DNA of 64,000 nt from Planctomycetota bacterium. Lineage in GTDB: Bacteria; Planctomycetota; Phycisphaerae; Phycisphaerales; SM1A02. This document shows positions 26,111 through 34,265 of the stretch, in pieces. Position 1 is the stretch's first letter; the number at the start of each line of letters is the position of its first letter. Position numbers and translations under genes: made by a program. Where the stretch lies: NCBI GenBank assembly GCA_027622195.1, contig JAQBZO010000001.1:1-64000 (forward strand), written 5' to 3'. The notes under the pieces were generated by a model, which was not told where the DNA came from, searched no databases, and saw nothing but the letters and a program-made list of their open reading frames with translations.

Positions 26111-27103
26111 ATGAAACTTGGCGTGATGTCCGCACTCTTCGCAGGTCGACCGTTGGAAGAAGTCGTCGTGGTTTGCGCCGAGGCTGGCCTCGATGCAATC
26201 GAATTGCCTGTGGGGGCCTATCCAGGGGCTCCATTCTTTGATCCCAACAAGGTGGTGGGAAGTGCAAAGGAGCAATCGCGCATCAAATCACTCCTTAAGG
26301 ATCACGGTCTCGCGCTCTCTGGACTCGCGGTGCATGGCAATCCTGTCCACCCTGATCGGCGACACGCGAAGCGCGATCACAACGCATATGTCACCGCGGT
26401 TCAATTGGCGCAGAAGTTGGGCACAGACATCGTCATCACTTTTAGCGGGTGCCCCGGCGGAAGTGCCAAAGATGTCACGCCCAACTGGGTGACTTGTCCG
26501 TGGCCGCACGATTACTCTGCGATCCTCGATTACCAATGGACGCAGGTGCTCGTTCCGTATTGGAGCGATCAAGCAAAATTGTGCGCCAAACACGGCGTGC
26601 GCACAGCATGGGAAGCGCATCCGGGATTCTCTGTCTACAACACTGACACGCTTCTTCGCATGAGTGAGGCCGCCATGCGCGCGAGTGGACTTCGAGGGAA
26701 ACCACTTCTGGGAGCGAATCTCGATCCATCGCATTTTTTCTGGCAGGGGATTGATCCAGTGGTCGCGGCGCAGGCACTCGGAGAAGCAGGGCTCTTGTTC
26801 TATGTCCATGCGAAAGACACCGAACTCGATCCGATCGAAGGACCTCGGACGGGCTATCTCGATGCGCGACCGTACTCAGATCTCAATCGTCGATCATGGA
26901 GTTTCCGCACATGCGGATACGGTCATGGTGCCGAGTTCTGGAAACCGTTCGTCTCGATGCTTCGTCGATACGGATACGACCATGTCCTCAGCATTGAGCA
27001 TGAGGATGCACTCATGAGTGTCGAAGAGGGATTCCACAAAGCGGTCGAGTTCCTCTCAGACATCTTGATTGAGCAACCCGCTGCGAAACCTTGGTGGACT
27101 TGA
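26111..27103 (+). CDS. Sugar phosphate isomerase/epimerase-like TIM barrel (AP endonuclease 2 fold)
   Basis: 330 residues. AGGAGG at 26101-26106 places the start at 26111 (MKLGVMSALFAGRPLEEVV). The barrel carries metal-site segments of the xylose-isomerase-like family: LAVHGNP, DIVITFSGCPGG, TAWEAHPGF, LGANLDPSHFFWQG, YVHAKDTEL and LSIEHEDALM. These bind a divalent metal and isomerise or epimerise sugars or inositols. Length is normal. Specificity cannot be read, and no sugar-utilisation neighbours are present. Confidence 0.9.
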   Translation: MKLGVMSALFAGRPLEEVVVVCAEAGLDAIELPVGAYPGAPFFDPNKVVGSAKEQSRIKSLLKDHGLALSGLAVHGNPVHPDRRHAKRDHNAYVTAVQLAQKLGTDIVITFSGCPGGSAKDVTPNWVTCPWPHDYSAILDYQWTQVLVPYWSDQAKLCAKHGVRTAWEAHPGFSVYNTDTLLRMSEAAMRASGLRGKPLLGANLDPSHFFWQGIDPVVAAQALGEAGLLFYVHAKDTELDPIEGPRTGYLDARPYSDLNRRSWSFRTCGYGHGAEFWKPFVSMLRRYGYDHVLSIEHEDALMSVEEGFHKAVEFLSDILIEQPAAKPWWT

Positions 27104-27112
27104 TTCAACCGT

Positions 27113-30061
27113 TCACGATCCGAGTGCGATCGTTCGAGTGCCTGCTCGTTCCAAGATTTTGGCAATGCGTCCCTTGTCGGCGAGTGTGCTCTCTCGAACG
27201 GACGTAAGCAGTGTTTCCAACAGTTCTTCTGCCTCAAGGTATCGCACCACCACGCGAGCGATTTGGTCAGGTTCAAGTGTCCCGAAGAAGTTGATCCCTT
27301 CTTGATACACGATGCGCGACGCCAAACTCTTCGCCACTATCCAATCCTGATACGCACGCGGCAAGACGGAGAACACACGCTCCTTTTCGCACTCGAAGAG
27401 GATCGCTGGAATGTGTTGCAGGATGACGCGCCGGCGCATGGGCTCAAGCTCTGGACCCGCCTTCGCAATGGCTGATGCGATGAGATCGGCCGCATCATTG
27501 ACCGCACGCGAAAGTTGAACGCACAGTTCGGGAAGCGGCGTGTGAGATTGCCTGCGTGATTCCAAGAGAAGGCAACGTGCCTCGAGCAGAGCGAACTCGC
27601 GCAATTTCTCGAGCACCTGCTCGACATACACGGGCTTGATCTTCTTGAACGCTGCCTCGTTCATCAACATCGAGGATTGGGTCTCGTAGCTGCTGCAGAT
27701 CACGCCGCACTTATTCGCGCTGCTGTCCTTGAAGATGAGACACCCCGCGCCACTCAGGTGAATGCGCGCTTCGGGAGTGAGAAAAAGATTGGCACCCTCC
27801 ACGATGATGCCACTCGAAGGCTTGCCATCGGCTGTCAAGAACTCCTTCCAGTTTCGCTCATTGATCGTCGCCGGACGACCGCCGCTTGGAATGAAGGCAT
27901 CTGCGACGAGGCGGTTATGCATCGTGTTTCGCAAAAGCGCTCCATCGGGAGCGTCCACAGGCACGAGTCGTCCCGCCGACGATAATCTCGCGCGGTTGAA
28001 TGACGCAATCGGGAGACCCTCCGCAAAAAGTCGCAGTAATTCTGGGTAATCGAGCCCGTTTGGATCCTCGCCGCAGCCTGATCCATCACCGATACCGACG
28101 ATGCGCGCATTGGCGCCGTAGTCGCGGTGCAGTATGCGAATCATGTTTCCAGCGACATCGCCATCCGGTCCGCCCGTGATCTTGACGGTGAATGGACGAA
28201 CGGTTGGATCAATGCCGCGCGTGAGAAGTGCTTGCTTCAGAAAAACATTCACCCCCTCGCTCGTCACGCCATATTCCTTGTGATTGATGCCTGCGCTGGC
28301 CTTCGAGCTCATGAAGGCGTTGGCGAGCGGATAGCCGCGCGCGCACGCATTGGCGACGATCCAATCGATGTGCTCGGGTGTAATGTTTTCATCGGGACCG
28401 AGGTAGAGGATTTCCTCAGCGCCAAGTCGGTCACGGATCAACTTCTTCGTGTTTGGTTCGGGGGTGATGAGATCGAGGATGCAGTTGGTGAACGCCTTGA
28501 TGCATCGGAACGAATCTTCAGGGAGTTCGGTGAGGATGGCACACTTGGCACCACCCTCTGGAATGTCCTTGTTTTTCTGCTGCTGCGCCGAGGCCAAACC
28601 GTACACCTCGTCGTACAGTCGCTCGGCTTCACGCTCGAACTGCGCCGTCGAAGTCGGATGAATGATGCGGAGCCCACCGCGCGCGATCTCGCGGAATCGA
28701 ACATGAAACCCGTTGAATCCTCGTCCGTGCACGAAGTAAACGCCCCAAGGCTTGTCGGGTCGTGTTGGACCGACCATGAACTCTGGATCGAGGCAGCACG
28801 ACAATCCGAAGCGATTCTGCACGAAGTAGTTGGTCCGGCGGACCGCGGCGATCGCATCAAGCAGTGTCTTGAAAACGGTGGATGTATTCTCGTTGTCGCT
28901 CGCGCGCTCTATCTCGTCGCGCAGCGAGTTCAATCGAGTCGCAAACGCCGTGTCCGAGAGATCCTTCACCGGATCGAAACGATCGCAGAAGAGAGCGATC
29001 GACTTCAACGTGAGTGCAAGCGATTCTTCGAAGACTTCACGGATTCGTTCACGATGAAATGCAAACGGATTGTCCGCGCATAGCTTCTGGTGGACGAGCG
29101 CGGCGAATGCAGCGAGTGCTTCGCACTGGTCGACCGTTAGTTCAGGATGCGCCTTTTGGAAGAGAAAGATGGTGTGATCGAGCCACTTCACCCGCATCAA
29201 ATCGTGCGATGCGCGCGTCCACTGCGCACTCTTGGGGTCAATCGCTTCGCCCGAAGCGGATTGAACAACAAATCCGAGAAGTGTCACACTTCCGCTTGGA
29301 GGATCTTGAATCAAGTCGACGTACGCGCGAACCACGCTGATTCCAGCGTGAGAGAGGACGATCGCGGCGCGCTCCAACATGGTGCGCGTTCGCGCATTGG
29401 CGATGGTGAGGGTGATTCGACTCTGCGTTGGGTCGCTCTCGCTCTCCAGTTTCACCTCGGCGGCGTCGGTTCCAGAGACTCGCGCAAAGAGGGACATTTG
29501 TCGACAAAAACGAAGTGGAGTCACCGTGCGGACATACTCGGCAGGACACTTCGCAATGTGTGCACGAATGTGTCCTTCGGCGAAATCGCTGTGGTGTTTT
29601 GAGGCGAATGAGACGATCCCCTCAGCCTTGGCGGCGAGGACCGCGTCAGCTCCGTCGAATGGTGGTCGATCTCCGAACTCAAAAGTATCGATGACCAAAG
29701 ACCGGTCGACCGAGGTGTGAATCTTTGCGGAACGCAGCGAGAGATTCATCGGCAGCGATCCCACAATCTCAGCGAGTACGCCTGTAGTACTCCCTTCGCG
29801 AATCGCAGTGATGGTGGTTCCATCCGCGCCGTGCAGTGTGAGATGAAGCGGCGTGTTGCTGATGCGCGCCGCCATGATCGCGAGCATGTGCTCAACGCGC
29901 GACCGATCTGAGGTGTCCTCAAAGTACGCGCGCGGCATTTGCCGCAAAAACCAGGGGACGATGTTCTCGGCCGAGACTTGGATACTGCTGCACAACTCCT
30001 CGATGACCGTTTGCGGATCGCGGGCGCGTTCGAGACTCTGTGTTGTGGCGGAACTGACCAT
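27113..30061 (-). CDS. gdh: NAD-dependent glutamate dehydrogenase, large (about 110 kDa) type
   Basis: 982 residues. The central third holds the catalytic core: FHVRFREIARGGLRI, then QQQKNKDIPEGGAK with the substrate lysine, TPEHIDWIVANACARG, and AGINHKEYGV. A Rossmann part follows (FTVKITGGPDGDVAGNMI, IIVEGANLFLTPEAR). The long N-terminal half includes possible ACT-like regulatory segments. These enzymes deaminate glutamate to 2-oxoglutarate with NAD. Length fits the 115-kDa class rather than the 180-kDa class. It stands alone, divergent from ribF across 60 bp. Confidence 0.9.
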   Translation of the reverse strand: MVSSATTQSLERARDPQTVIEELCSSIQVSAENIVPWFLRQMPRAYFEDTSDRSRVEHMLAIMAARISNTPLHLTLHGADGTTITAIREGSTTGVLAEIVGSLPMNLSLRSAKIHTSVDRSLVIDTFEFGDRPPFDGADAVLAAKAEGIVSFASKHHSDFAEGHIRAHIAKCPAEYVRTVTPLRFCRQMSLFARVSGTDAAEVKLESESDPTQSRITLTIANARTRTMLERAAIVLSHAGISVVRAYVDLIQDPPSGSVTLLGFVVQSASGEAIDPKSAQWTRASHDLMRVKWLDHTIFLFQKAHPELTVDQCEALAAFAALVHQKLCADNPFAFHRERIREVFEESLALTLKSIALFCDRFDPVKDLSDTAFATRLNSLRDEIERASDNENTSTVFKTLLDAIAAVRRTNYFVQNRFGLSCCLDPEFMVGPTRPDKPWGVYFVHGRGFNGFHVRFREIARGGLRIIHPTSTAQFEREAERLYDEVYGLASAQQQKNKDIPEGGAKCAILTELPEDSFRCIKAFTNCILDLITPEPNTKKLIRDRLGAEEILYLGPDENITPEHIDWIVANACARGYPLANAFMSSKASAGINHKEYGVTSEGVNVFLKQALLTRGIDPTVRPFTVKITGGPDGDVAGNMIRILHRDYGANARIVGIGDGSGCGEDPNGLDYPELLRLFAEGLPIASFNRARLSSAGRLVPVDAPDGALLRNTMHNRLVADAFIPSGGRPATINERNWKEFLTADGKPSSGIIVEGANLFLTPEARIHLSGAGCLIFKDSSANKCGVICSSYETQSSMLMNEAAFKKIKPVYVEQVLEKLREFALLEARCLLLESRRQSHTPLPELCVQLSRAVNDAADLIASAIAKAGPELEPMRRRVILQHIPAILFECEKERVFSVLPRAYQDWIVAKSLASRIVYQEGINFFGTLEPDQIARVVVRYLEAEELLETLLTSVRESTLADKGRIAKILERAGTRTIALGS

Positions 30062-30121
30062 TGGGTAGTAATAGGGGGGCTTCAGCTTCGGTGCAAGGAC
30101 GACAGCTCAGACTCCCCCCCC

Positions 30122-31033
30122 ATGCGATCCATCGTGATTGGCAATTTCGACGGCGTTCACCTCGGCCACCGAGCGCTCTTGGCGAGGGCGCGCCAGGTGG
30201 TCGGCGCTGGGGGGACGGTCTCGGCGGTCACTTTCGACCCGCACCCGAGGACGCTCCTGACAGGGCAGTCGCGGGATGCCATCCTTTCCCTCAACGAGCG
30301 GAAATCGTGCCTTCTTGGGGCAGGGGCGGACTCGGTCGAGGTCGTTCCGATGGATGATCGACTCCTGAACAAATCTCCCGTCGAGTTCATCGAACAGTTG
30401 TTGAGCGTTGGTTCATTCGAATCGATTGTCGAGGGAGCCGACTTTCGCTTCGGAGTCAGACAGTCTGGCGACATCTCAGAACTCATCAGAATCGGCAAAA
30501 ATCGAGGATTTTCAGTCGATATCGTCGAAAATATCACCGTAATCGACGCAAATGGAAATACGCAGACCCCTCGGACATCGACGATTCTCGAGGCGATCAA
30601 GGTCGGAAACCTCGACCTCGCAGCGCTTCTCCTCGGACGCCGTCTAAGTCTGGAAGGTGTTGTAGTGCAAGGAGATGCGCGAGGTCGCACCATTGGCTTT
30701 CCCACCGCAAACATTCAAGTTCGGGGGATCGCGTTGCCTCCCGATGGCATCTACGCGGCAACGGCGAGCCGAAATGGAGGACCTCTGATGCCGGCCGCAG
30801 TTCACATTGGACCGCGTCCCGCCGTCGGCGACTATCGGCGAGCGATCGAAGCCGCGATCATCGGCGACATCGGTCCCGTGGGCGATTATGGATGGACCCT
30901 TCGCATCGAGTGGATCGAATACCTTCGACCGATTGTTCATTTCTCGGATCTCCACAAACTCTCAGCACAAATAAGCGAAGATCTCGCCCGAGCGAAAGAG
31001 GTTGTCTCCAAAGCGCTGAAGATCGAATCATGA
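30122..31033 (+). CDS. ribF: Bifunctional riboflavin kinase/FAD synthetase
   Basis: 303 residues from the ATG at 30122. The N-terminal adenylyltransferase has VIGNFDGVHLGHRALL and VTFDPHPRTLL; the C-terminal flavokinase has RTIGFPTANIQ and PPDGIYAA. It makes FMN and FAD from riboflavin. Length is typical. The leader 30074-30120 carries a G-run and a C-run that could pair just ahead of the start; no FMN-riboswitch consensus is visible. The stop overlaps the next gene's start (ATGA). Confidence 0.95.
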   Translation: MRSIVIGNFDGVHLGHRALLARARQVVGAGGTVSAVTFDPHPRTLLTGQSRDAILSLNERKSCLLGAGADSVEVVPMDDRLLNKSPVEFIEQLLSVGSFESIVEGADFRFGVRQSGDISELIRIGKNRGFSVDIVENITVIDANGNTQTPRTSTILEAIKVGNLDLAALLLGRRLSLEGVVVQGDARGRTIGFPTANIQVRGIALPPDGIYAATASRNGGPLMPAAVHIGPRPAVGDYRRAIEAAIIGDIGPVGDYGWTLRIEWIEYLRPIVHFSDLHKLSAQISEDLARAKEVVSKALKIES

Positions 31034-32067
31034 TTCCCTACCAAACGAACTCCACCATCGACGCGATCGGCGCGCGCATTCGGGCCGCATCGTCCGTTGT
31101 TGTCCTCACGCATGCGAAGCCCGATGGTGACGCGATGGGTTCGGTGCTCGCCGCCGTGCGGACGGTACGAGCTCTCGGCATTTCAGCACAAGGGTGTCTT
31201 GTTGGTCCGATCGATCCAAACCTTTTAACTCTTTCTCGCTGTGAAGAAGCGCGACTGCTCGGTGCAAATGAAATGCCGCACGAGTGCGACTTGGTTCTTC
31301 TCGTCGATACGGGAGCGTGGTCGCAAGTTGAACCACTCGGAGGATGGTTGCGCGATCGGCACTCAATCGTCCTCGGTCTTGACCATCATGCACGAGGAGA
31401 CGAAATCGCATCACTGCGCGTCGTTGATTCCTCGGCCGCGAGTGCGACGGAAGTCGTCACGCGCCTTGTCGATGCACTCGGAGTCGATCTTCGTTTTGGC
31501 GGAGACTCATCCGGCCGCTACTCGGTCGCCGAAGCACTCTTTACAGGACTCGCAACTGACACGGGTTGGTTTCGGTTTTCGAGTGCGGGAGACAGAGCGT
31601 TTACCCTTGCTGCGCGGTTACTTTCCGTCGGCGTCGACAAGCAGCATTTGCTCAGGCAACTCGAAGAAAACGAGCGTGCAGAGCGCCTCGCCGCGACGGG
31701 ACGAGCGCTTCAATCCCTGCGTTGGATCAAGGATGGTCGCGTGGCGATCATGCGGCTCTCGTCGGCCGACCTCAAGGAAACCCGCGCCAATCCAGAAGAT
31801 CTGGGTGGAATCGTGAATGTGCCTCTCGCGGTCGGACGAGTCGCCATGAGCATCCTGTTGACCGAGTCCGAGCCGAACCTCACCAAGATGTCCCTTCGAA
31901 GTAAGCCAAAACCGTGTGGAGCGCCTTCGTTCGATGTCAACAAGATCGCTGCGCACTTCGGCGGTGGAGGACATGTGCAAGCCGCTGGTGCGCGACAGCA
32001 ACTCCCGTTGGATCAAGCCGTCGAGGCGCTTGAGGCGTTTGTGAATGCATTGGAAGAGGTCTCCTGA
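31030..32067 (+). CDS. DHH-family phosphoesterase (NrnA/oligoribonuclease-like)
   Basis: 345 residues. Metal motifs are HAKPDGDAMGS (DxD), LLVDTG, GLDHHARG (the DHH triad) and, in the DHHA1 domain, FGGGGHVQAAGA. The length and layout fit bacterial NrnA, which degrades nanoRNA and can hydrolyse pAp, though a RecJ-like role is not excluded. It is ATGA-coupled to ribF and shares an A of its TGA with the next start. The common bacterial neighbours ribF and rbfA/truB are only partly represented here. Confidence 0.9.
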   Translation: MIPYQTNSTIDAIGARIRAASSVVVLTHAKPDGDAMGSVLAAVRTVRALGISAQGCLVGPIDPNLLTLSRCEEARLLGANEMPHECDLVLLVDTGAWSQVEPLGGWLRDRHSIVLGLDHHARGDEIASLRVVDSSAASATEVVTRLVDALGVDLRFGGDSSGRYSVAEALFTGLATDTGWFRFSSAGDRAFTLAARLLSVGVDKQHLLRQLEENERAERLAATGRALQSLRWIKDGRVAIMRLSSADLKETRANPEDLGGIVNVPLAVGRVAMSILLTESEPNLTKMSLRSKPKPCGAPSFDVNKIAAHFGGGGHVQAAGARQQLPLDQAVEALEAFVNALEEVS

Positions 32068-32441
32068 TGCGGCGCACCCATTCCTTCATTCGCTCTGCAT
32101 CGCGATCGCTGTTGTGCATTGCAGCACTCGCGTTTTCTGGGTCAGGATGTGATCATCGAGATGGATCATCTCACGCAGCATCAACGCAACAGGTTGAGTA
32201 TCGATATCAAGTTGATGGAATGCACTGCGCGAGTTGTTCCGCGGCGATCACCGAGGAACTCAACACGCTTCCGAATGTCAGCGATGTTTCGGTCTCTCAC
32301 GAAACTCGATTGGCTGTCCTGCGCGCACCAGTCTCGATGAACCGCGAAGTGGCCGCCAAGAAAATGCGTTCGCTCGGATTCATCGTGACCGAACTTGATG
32401 CGACCGCGTCTCCAGGACCCGTCGTCACCGCGCCGAAATAA
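32067..32441 (+). CDS. HMA-domain lipoprotein, heavy-metal binding
   Basis: 124 residues. An N-terminal signal with lipobox-like LAFSGSGC is followed by one heavy-metal-associated domain: VDGMHCASCSAAI has the GMxCxxC metal site, and the ferredoxin-like fold continues through VSDVSVSHETRLAVLRAP to KKMRSLGFIV. Such domains bind Cu(I) or similar soft metals. An exported, lipid-anchored version is less common than the cytoplasmic chaperone or the P-type ATPase domain. It starts within the stop of the DHH gene (TGATG). Its last 17 bp overlap the convergent pyrC gene. Confidence 0.85.
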   Translation: MRRTHSFIRSASRSLLCIAALAFSGSGCDHRDGSSHAASTQQVEYRYQVDGMHCASCSAAITEELNTLPNVSDVSVSHETRLAVLRAPVSMNREVAAKKMRSLGFIVTELDATASPGPVVTAPK

Positions 32442-33753
32442 CCGCCGTCGACAGAAGGCGTTGGCCTCGAACAAACACTTCAGTTGCTTTTCCGCACACT
32501 TTCCAGCCGCCAAAAGGGGTGTTTCGGCTGAGCGAGCGAGTCGCGCTCGGATCGATGGTCCAAGAGTAACTCGGGTCGATCACGGTGACATCCGCTGGAC
32601 CACCGACGGTCAACGCACCGAGTCCCTGCGCGTCGAGACCGCACAGTTTTGCAGGATGGGTGGTGAGCAGCGCGATGAGTCGAGGCCACTCAATCGCGCC
32701 GCTCTCGATGAGTGCACGAATGTAGAGCGCCAATGCAGTCTCGAGTCCAATGATGCCAAAGGGAGCACTTGCAAAATCCTGCGCCTTCTCAGCAGGCGAG
32801 TGAGGAGCGTGATCGGTAGCGAGGATGTCGATGGTTCCATCCGCCACACCGGCGACCAGTGCGGCGACATCCGCAGCACTTCGCAGCGGCGGGTTCATTT
32901 TCGCATTCGTGTTGTACCCATCGCACTGCGCATCCGTCAGCAAGAGATGATGGGGAGATGCCTCGCCGCTCACAGGCTGTCCCATGGCACGCGCACTCCG
33001 CAGAATGTCGACGCTTCCGCCCGCTGACACATGTTGCACGTGGTAACGCGCGCCGATGGATCGATTGATGCGCACATCGCGGTCGACGATGATCTCTTCG
33101 GCAATGGAAGGCCATCCGCCAAGACCCATTCGTGTCGCGAGCGACCCCGCGTTCATGGCTGCCCCTTGGGTCAGCGTCTTTTCCTGCGCGTGCTGCATGA
33201 AAGCGCGTCCGACCGCTTTACAGGTTTGCAACACCTTCGACATCATCGCCGCATCGTGGATGCAATCGCCATCGTCCGAAAACGCGACGGCTCCCTCGGC
33301 AGCCATCGTGGCTATTGGCGCGAGCATTTCTCCTTTGCGGCCCAGCGTTGCTGCACCGACGGCGAAGACGCGTGCCAATCCAGCTGCCTCTCCTCGACCG
33401 CGGACAAAGGCGATCATTGCCGCACTATCCAAGGCGGGCACGGTGTTGGGCATGCAGCACACCGATGTGAATCCACCCGCGATCGCCGCTGCAGCACCGG
33501 TTGAGATCAATTCTTTGTATTCATGTCCCGGTTCGCGAAGGTGGATGTGTGGATCGATCAACCCAGGGGCGATGATGCAACCGTCGCAGTCGATCACCTC
33601 GGCATCGTTGGTTGATATCTCTCCGACCGAGAGTCCGATCGCACGAATGCGGTCACCCTCGATTCGAATGTCGCCCGTTGCATCCAATCCACTCGCAGGA
33701 TCAATGATCCGCCCGTGTTGAAGAACGAACGCTTGGTGGCGGTGGACGCTCAT
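32425..33753 (-). CDS. pyrC: Dihydroorotase (class I)
   Basis: 442 residues from the ATG at 33753 (MSVHRHQAFVL); an upstream start at 33807 would run through the hairpin at 33769-33802. DPHIHLREPGHEYKE holds the metal HxH motif, and GGFTSVCCMPNT and ATDHAPH are further family motifs. The enzyme cyclises carbamoyl-aspartate to dihydroorotate. Length fits class I (about 430). Its 3' end overlaps the HMA lipoprotein by 17 bp. pyrB is not adjacent. Confidence 0.94.
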   Translation of the reverse strand: MSVHRHQAFVLQHGRIIDPASGLDATGDIRIEGDRIRAIGLSVGEISTNDAEVIDCDGCIIAPGLIDPHIHLREPGHEYKELISTGAAAAIAGGFTSVCCMPNTVPALDSAAMIAFVRGRGEAAGLARVFAVGAATLGRKGEMLAPIATMAAEGAVAFSDDGDCIHDAAMMSKVLQTCKAVGRAFMQHAQEKTLTQGAAMNAGSLATRMGLGGWPSIAEEIIVDRDVRINRSIGARYHVQHVSAGGSVDILRSARAMGQPVSGEASPHHLLLTDAQCDGYNTNAKMNPPLRSAADVAALVAGVADGTIDILATDHAPHSPAEKAQDFASAPFGIIGLETALALYIRALIESGAIEWPRLIALLTTHPAKLCGLDAQGLGALTVGGPADVTVIDPSYSWTIDPSATRSLSRNTPFGGWKVCGKATEVFVRGQRLLSTAVISAR

Positions 33754-33768
33754 GCGGTTGATCGTAAA

Positions 33769-33802
33769 TGAAAACGACCCGCCTGTAGGCGAGTCGTTTT
33801 CA
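33769..33802 (-). terminator. Strong hairpin downstream of the Cys-rich lipoprotein gene
   Basis: TGAAAACGAC (33769-33778) is the exact reverse complement of GTCGTTTTCA (33793-33802), with an inner CGCC/GGCG pair around a TGTA loop. Read leftward it follows the stop at 33826 and is followed by TTTAC. The best reading is a rho-independent terminator of the cysteine-rich gene, lying just upstream of pyrC. Confidence 0.65.
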
Positions 33803-33825
33803 TGCATAAAGCGTGGAATCGAAAG

Positions 33826-34122
33826 TTAGTTCGACTTCTTGCTGCAGCAACCGCCGCCGGTCTTCGTGGAGACCGCGCCAGGAGCTGCGGCGGCATCAGG
33901 AGCCACAACCGCTGCGCCAGTCATCATTGGGCAGGTGGCAGGCGCGGCAGCAGCACCCTTGGTGCAAGTTGTGTTACAACCAGCCGCGGACTTGTTGCAA
34001 GCCTGGCCGCTGGCCTTGCAGCAGTCAGGATTGACGGCGCCTGGGGCGGTGGTTGAGGTTGGGCAGGTACAAGCAGCGAGGCCACACAGCATCGCAATAG
34101 CGAGGAACGATTGAATCTTCAT
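33826..34122 (-). CDS. Small cysteine-rich lipoprotein
   Basis: 98 residues. AGGAG lies 12-16 nt upstream of the ATG on the minus strand, and the signal ends in lipobox LAAC (Cys18). Eleven cysteines are spread over the protein, including two CC pairs (DCCKAS, GGCCSKKS) and CNKSAAGCNTTC, with Ala/Pro/Thr linkers. This resembles a metallothionein-like or metal-sponge composition but matches no family I know. The HMA lipoprotein lies 1.4 kb away, suggesting metal handling; that link is inference. A hairpin terminator follows. Confidence 0.7.
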   Translation of the reverse strand: MKIQSFLAIAMLCGLAACTCPTSTTAPGAVNPDCCKASGQACNKSAAGCNTTCTKGAAAAPATCPMMTGAAVVAPDAAAAPGAVSTKTGGGCCSKKSN

Positions 34123-34265
34123 CTGGAGTGCTCCTAAATAGAAAAAGGACCGCCGCCAGAAATCGTTCTAGCGACCAACAGGAATACTCTACTCTACGAA
34201 TCTCGATGAAGTTCTCCTCTTATTTGGCAATATTTTCTTGATCTTGAGGGTCGACGGAACCCAAG

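Noticed and set aside
28127-29083. 318-codon open frame on the + strand inside the glutamate dehydrogenase gene
   Set aside because: Fully antisense to conserved catalytic motifs of gdh; no domain recognised.
30074-30120. G-run and C-run ahead of ribF as a possible FMN riboswitch
   Set aside because: No conserved RFN-element segments are visible; only the runs could pair.
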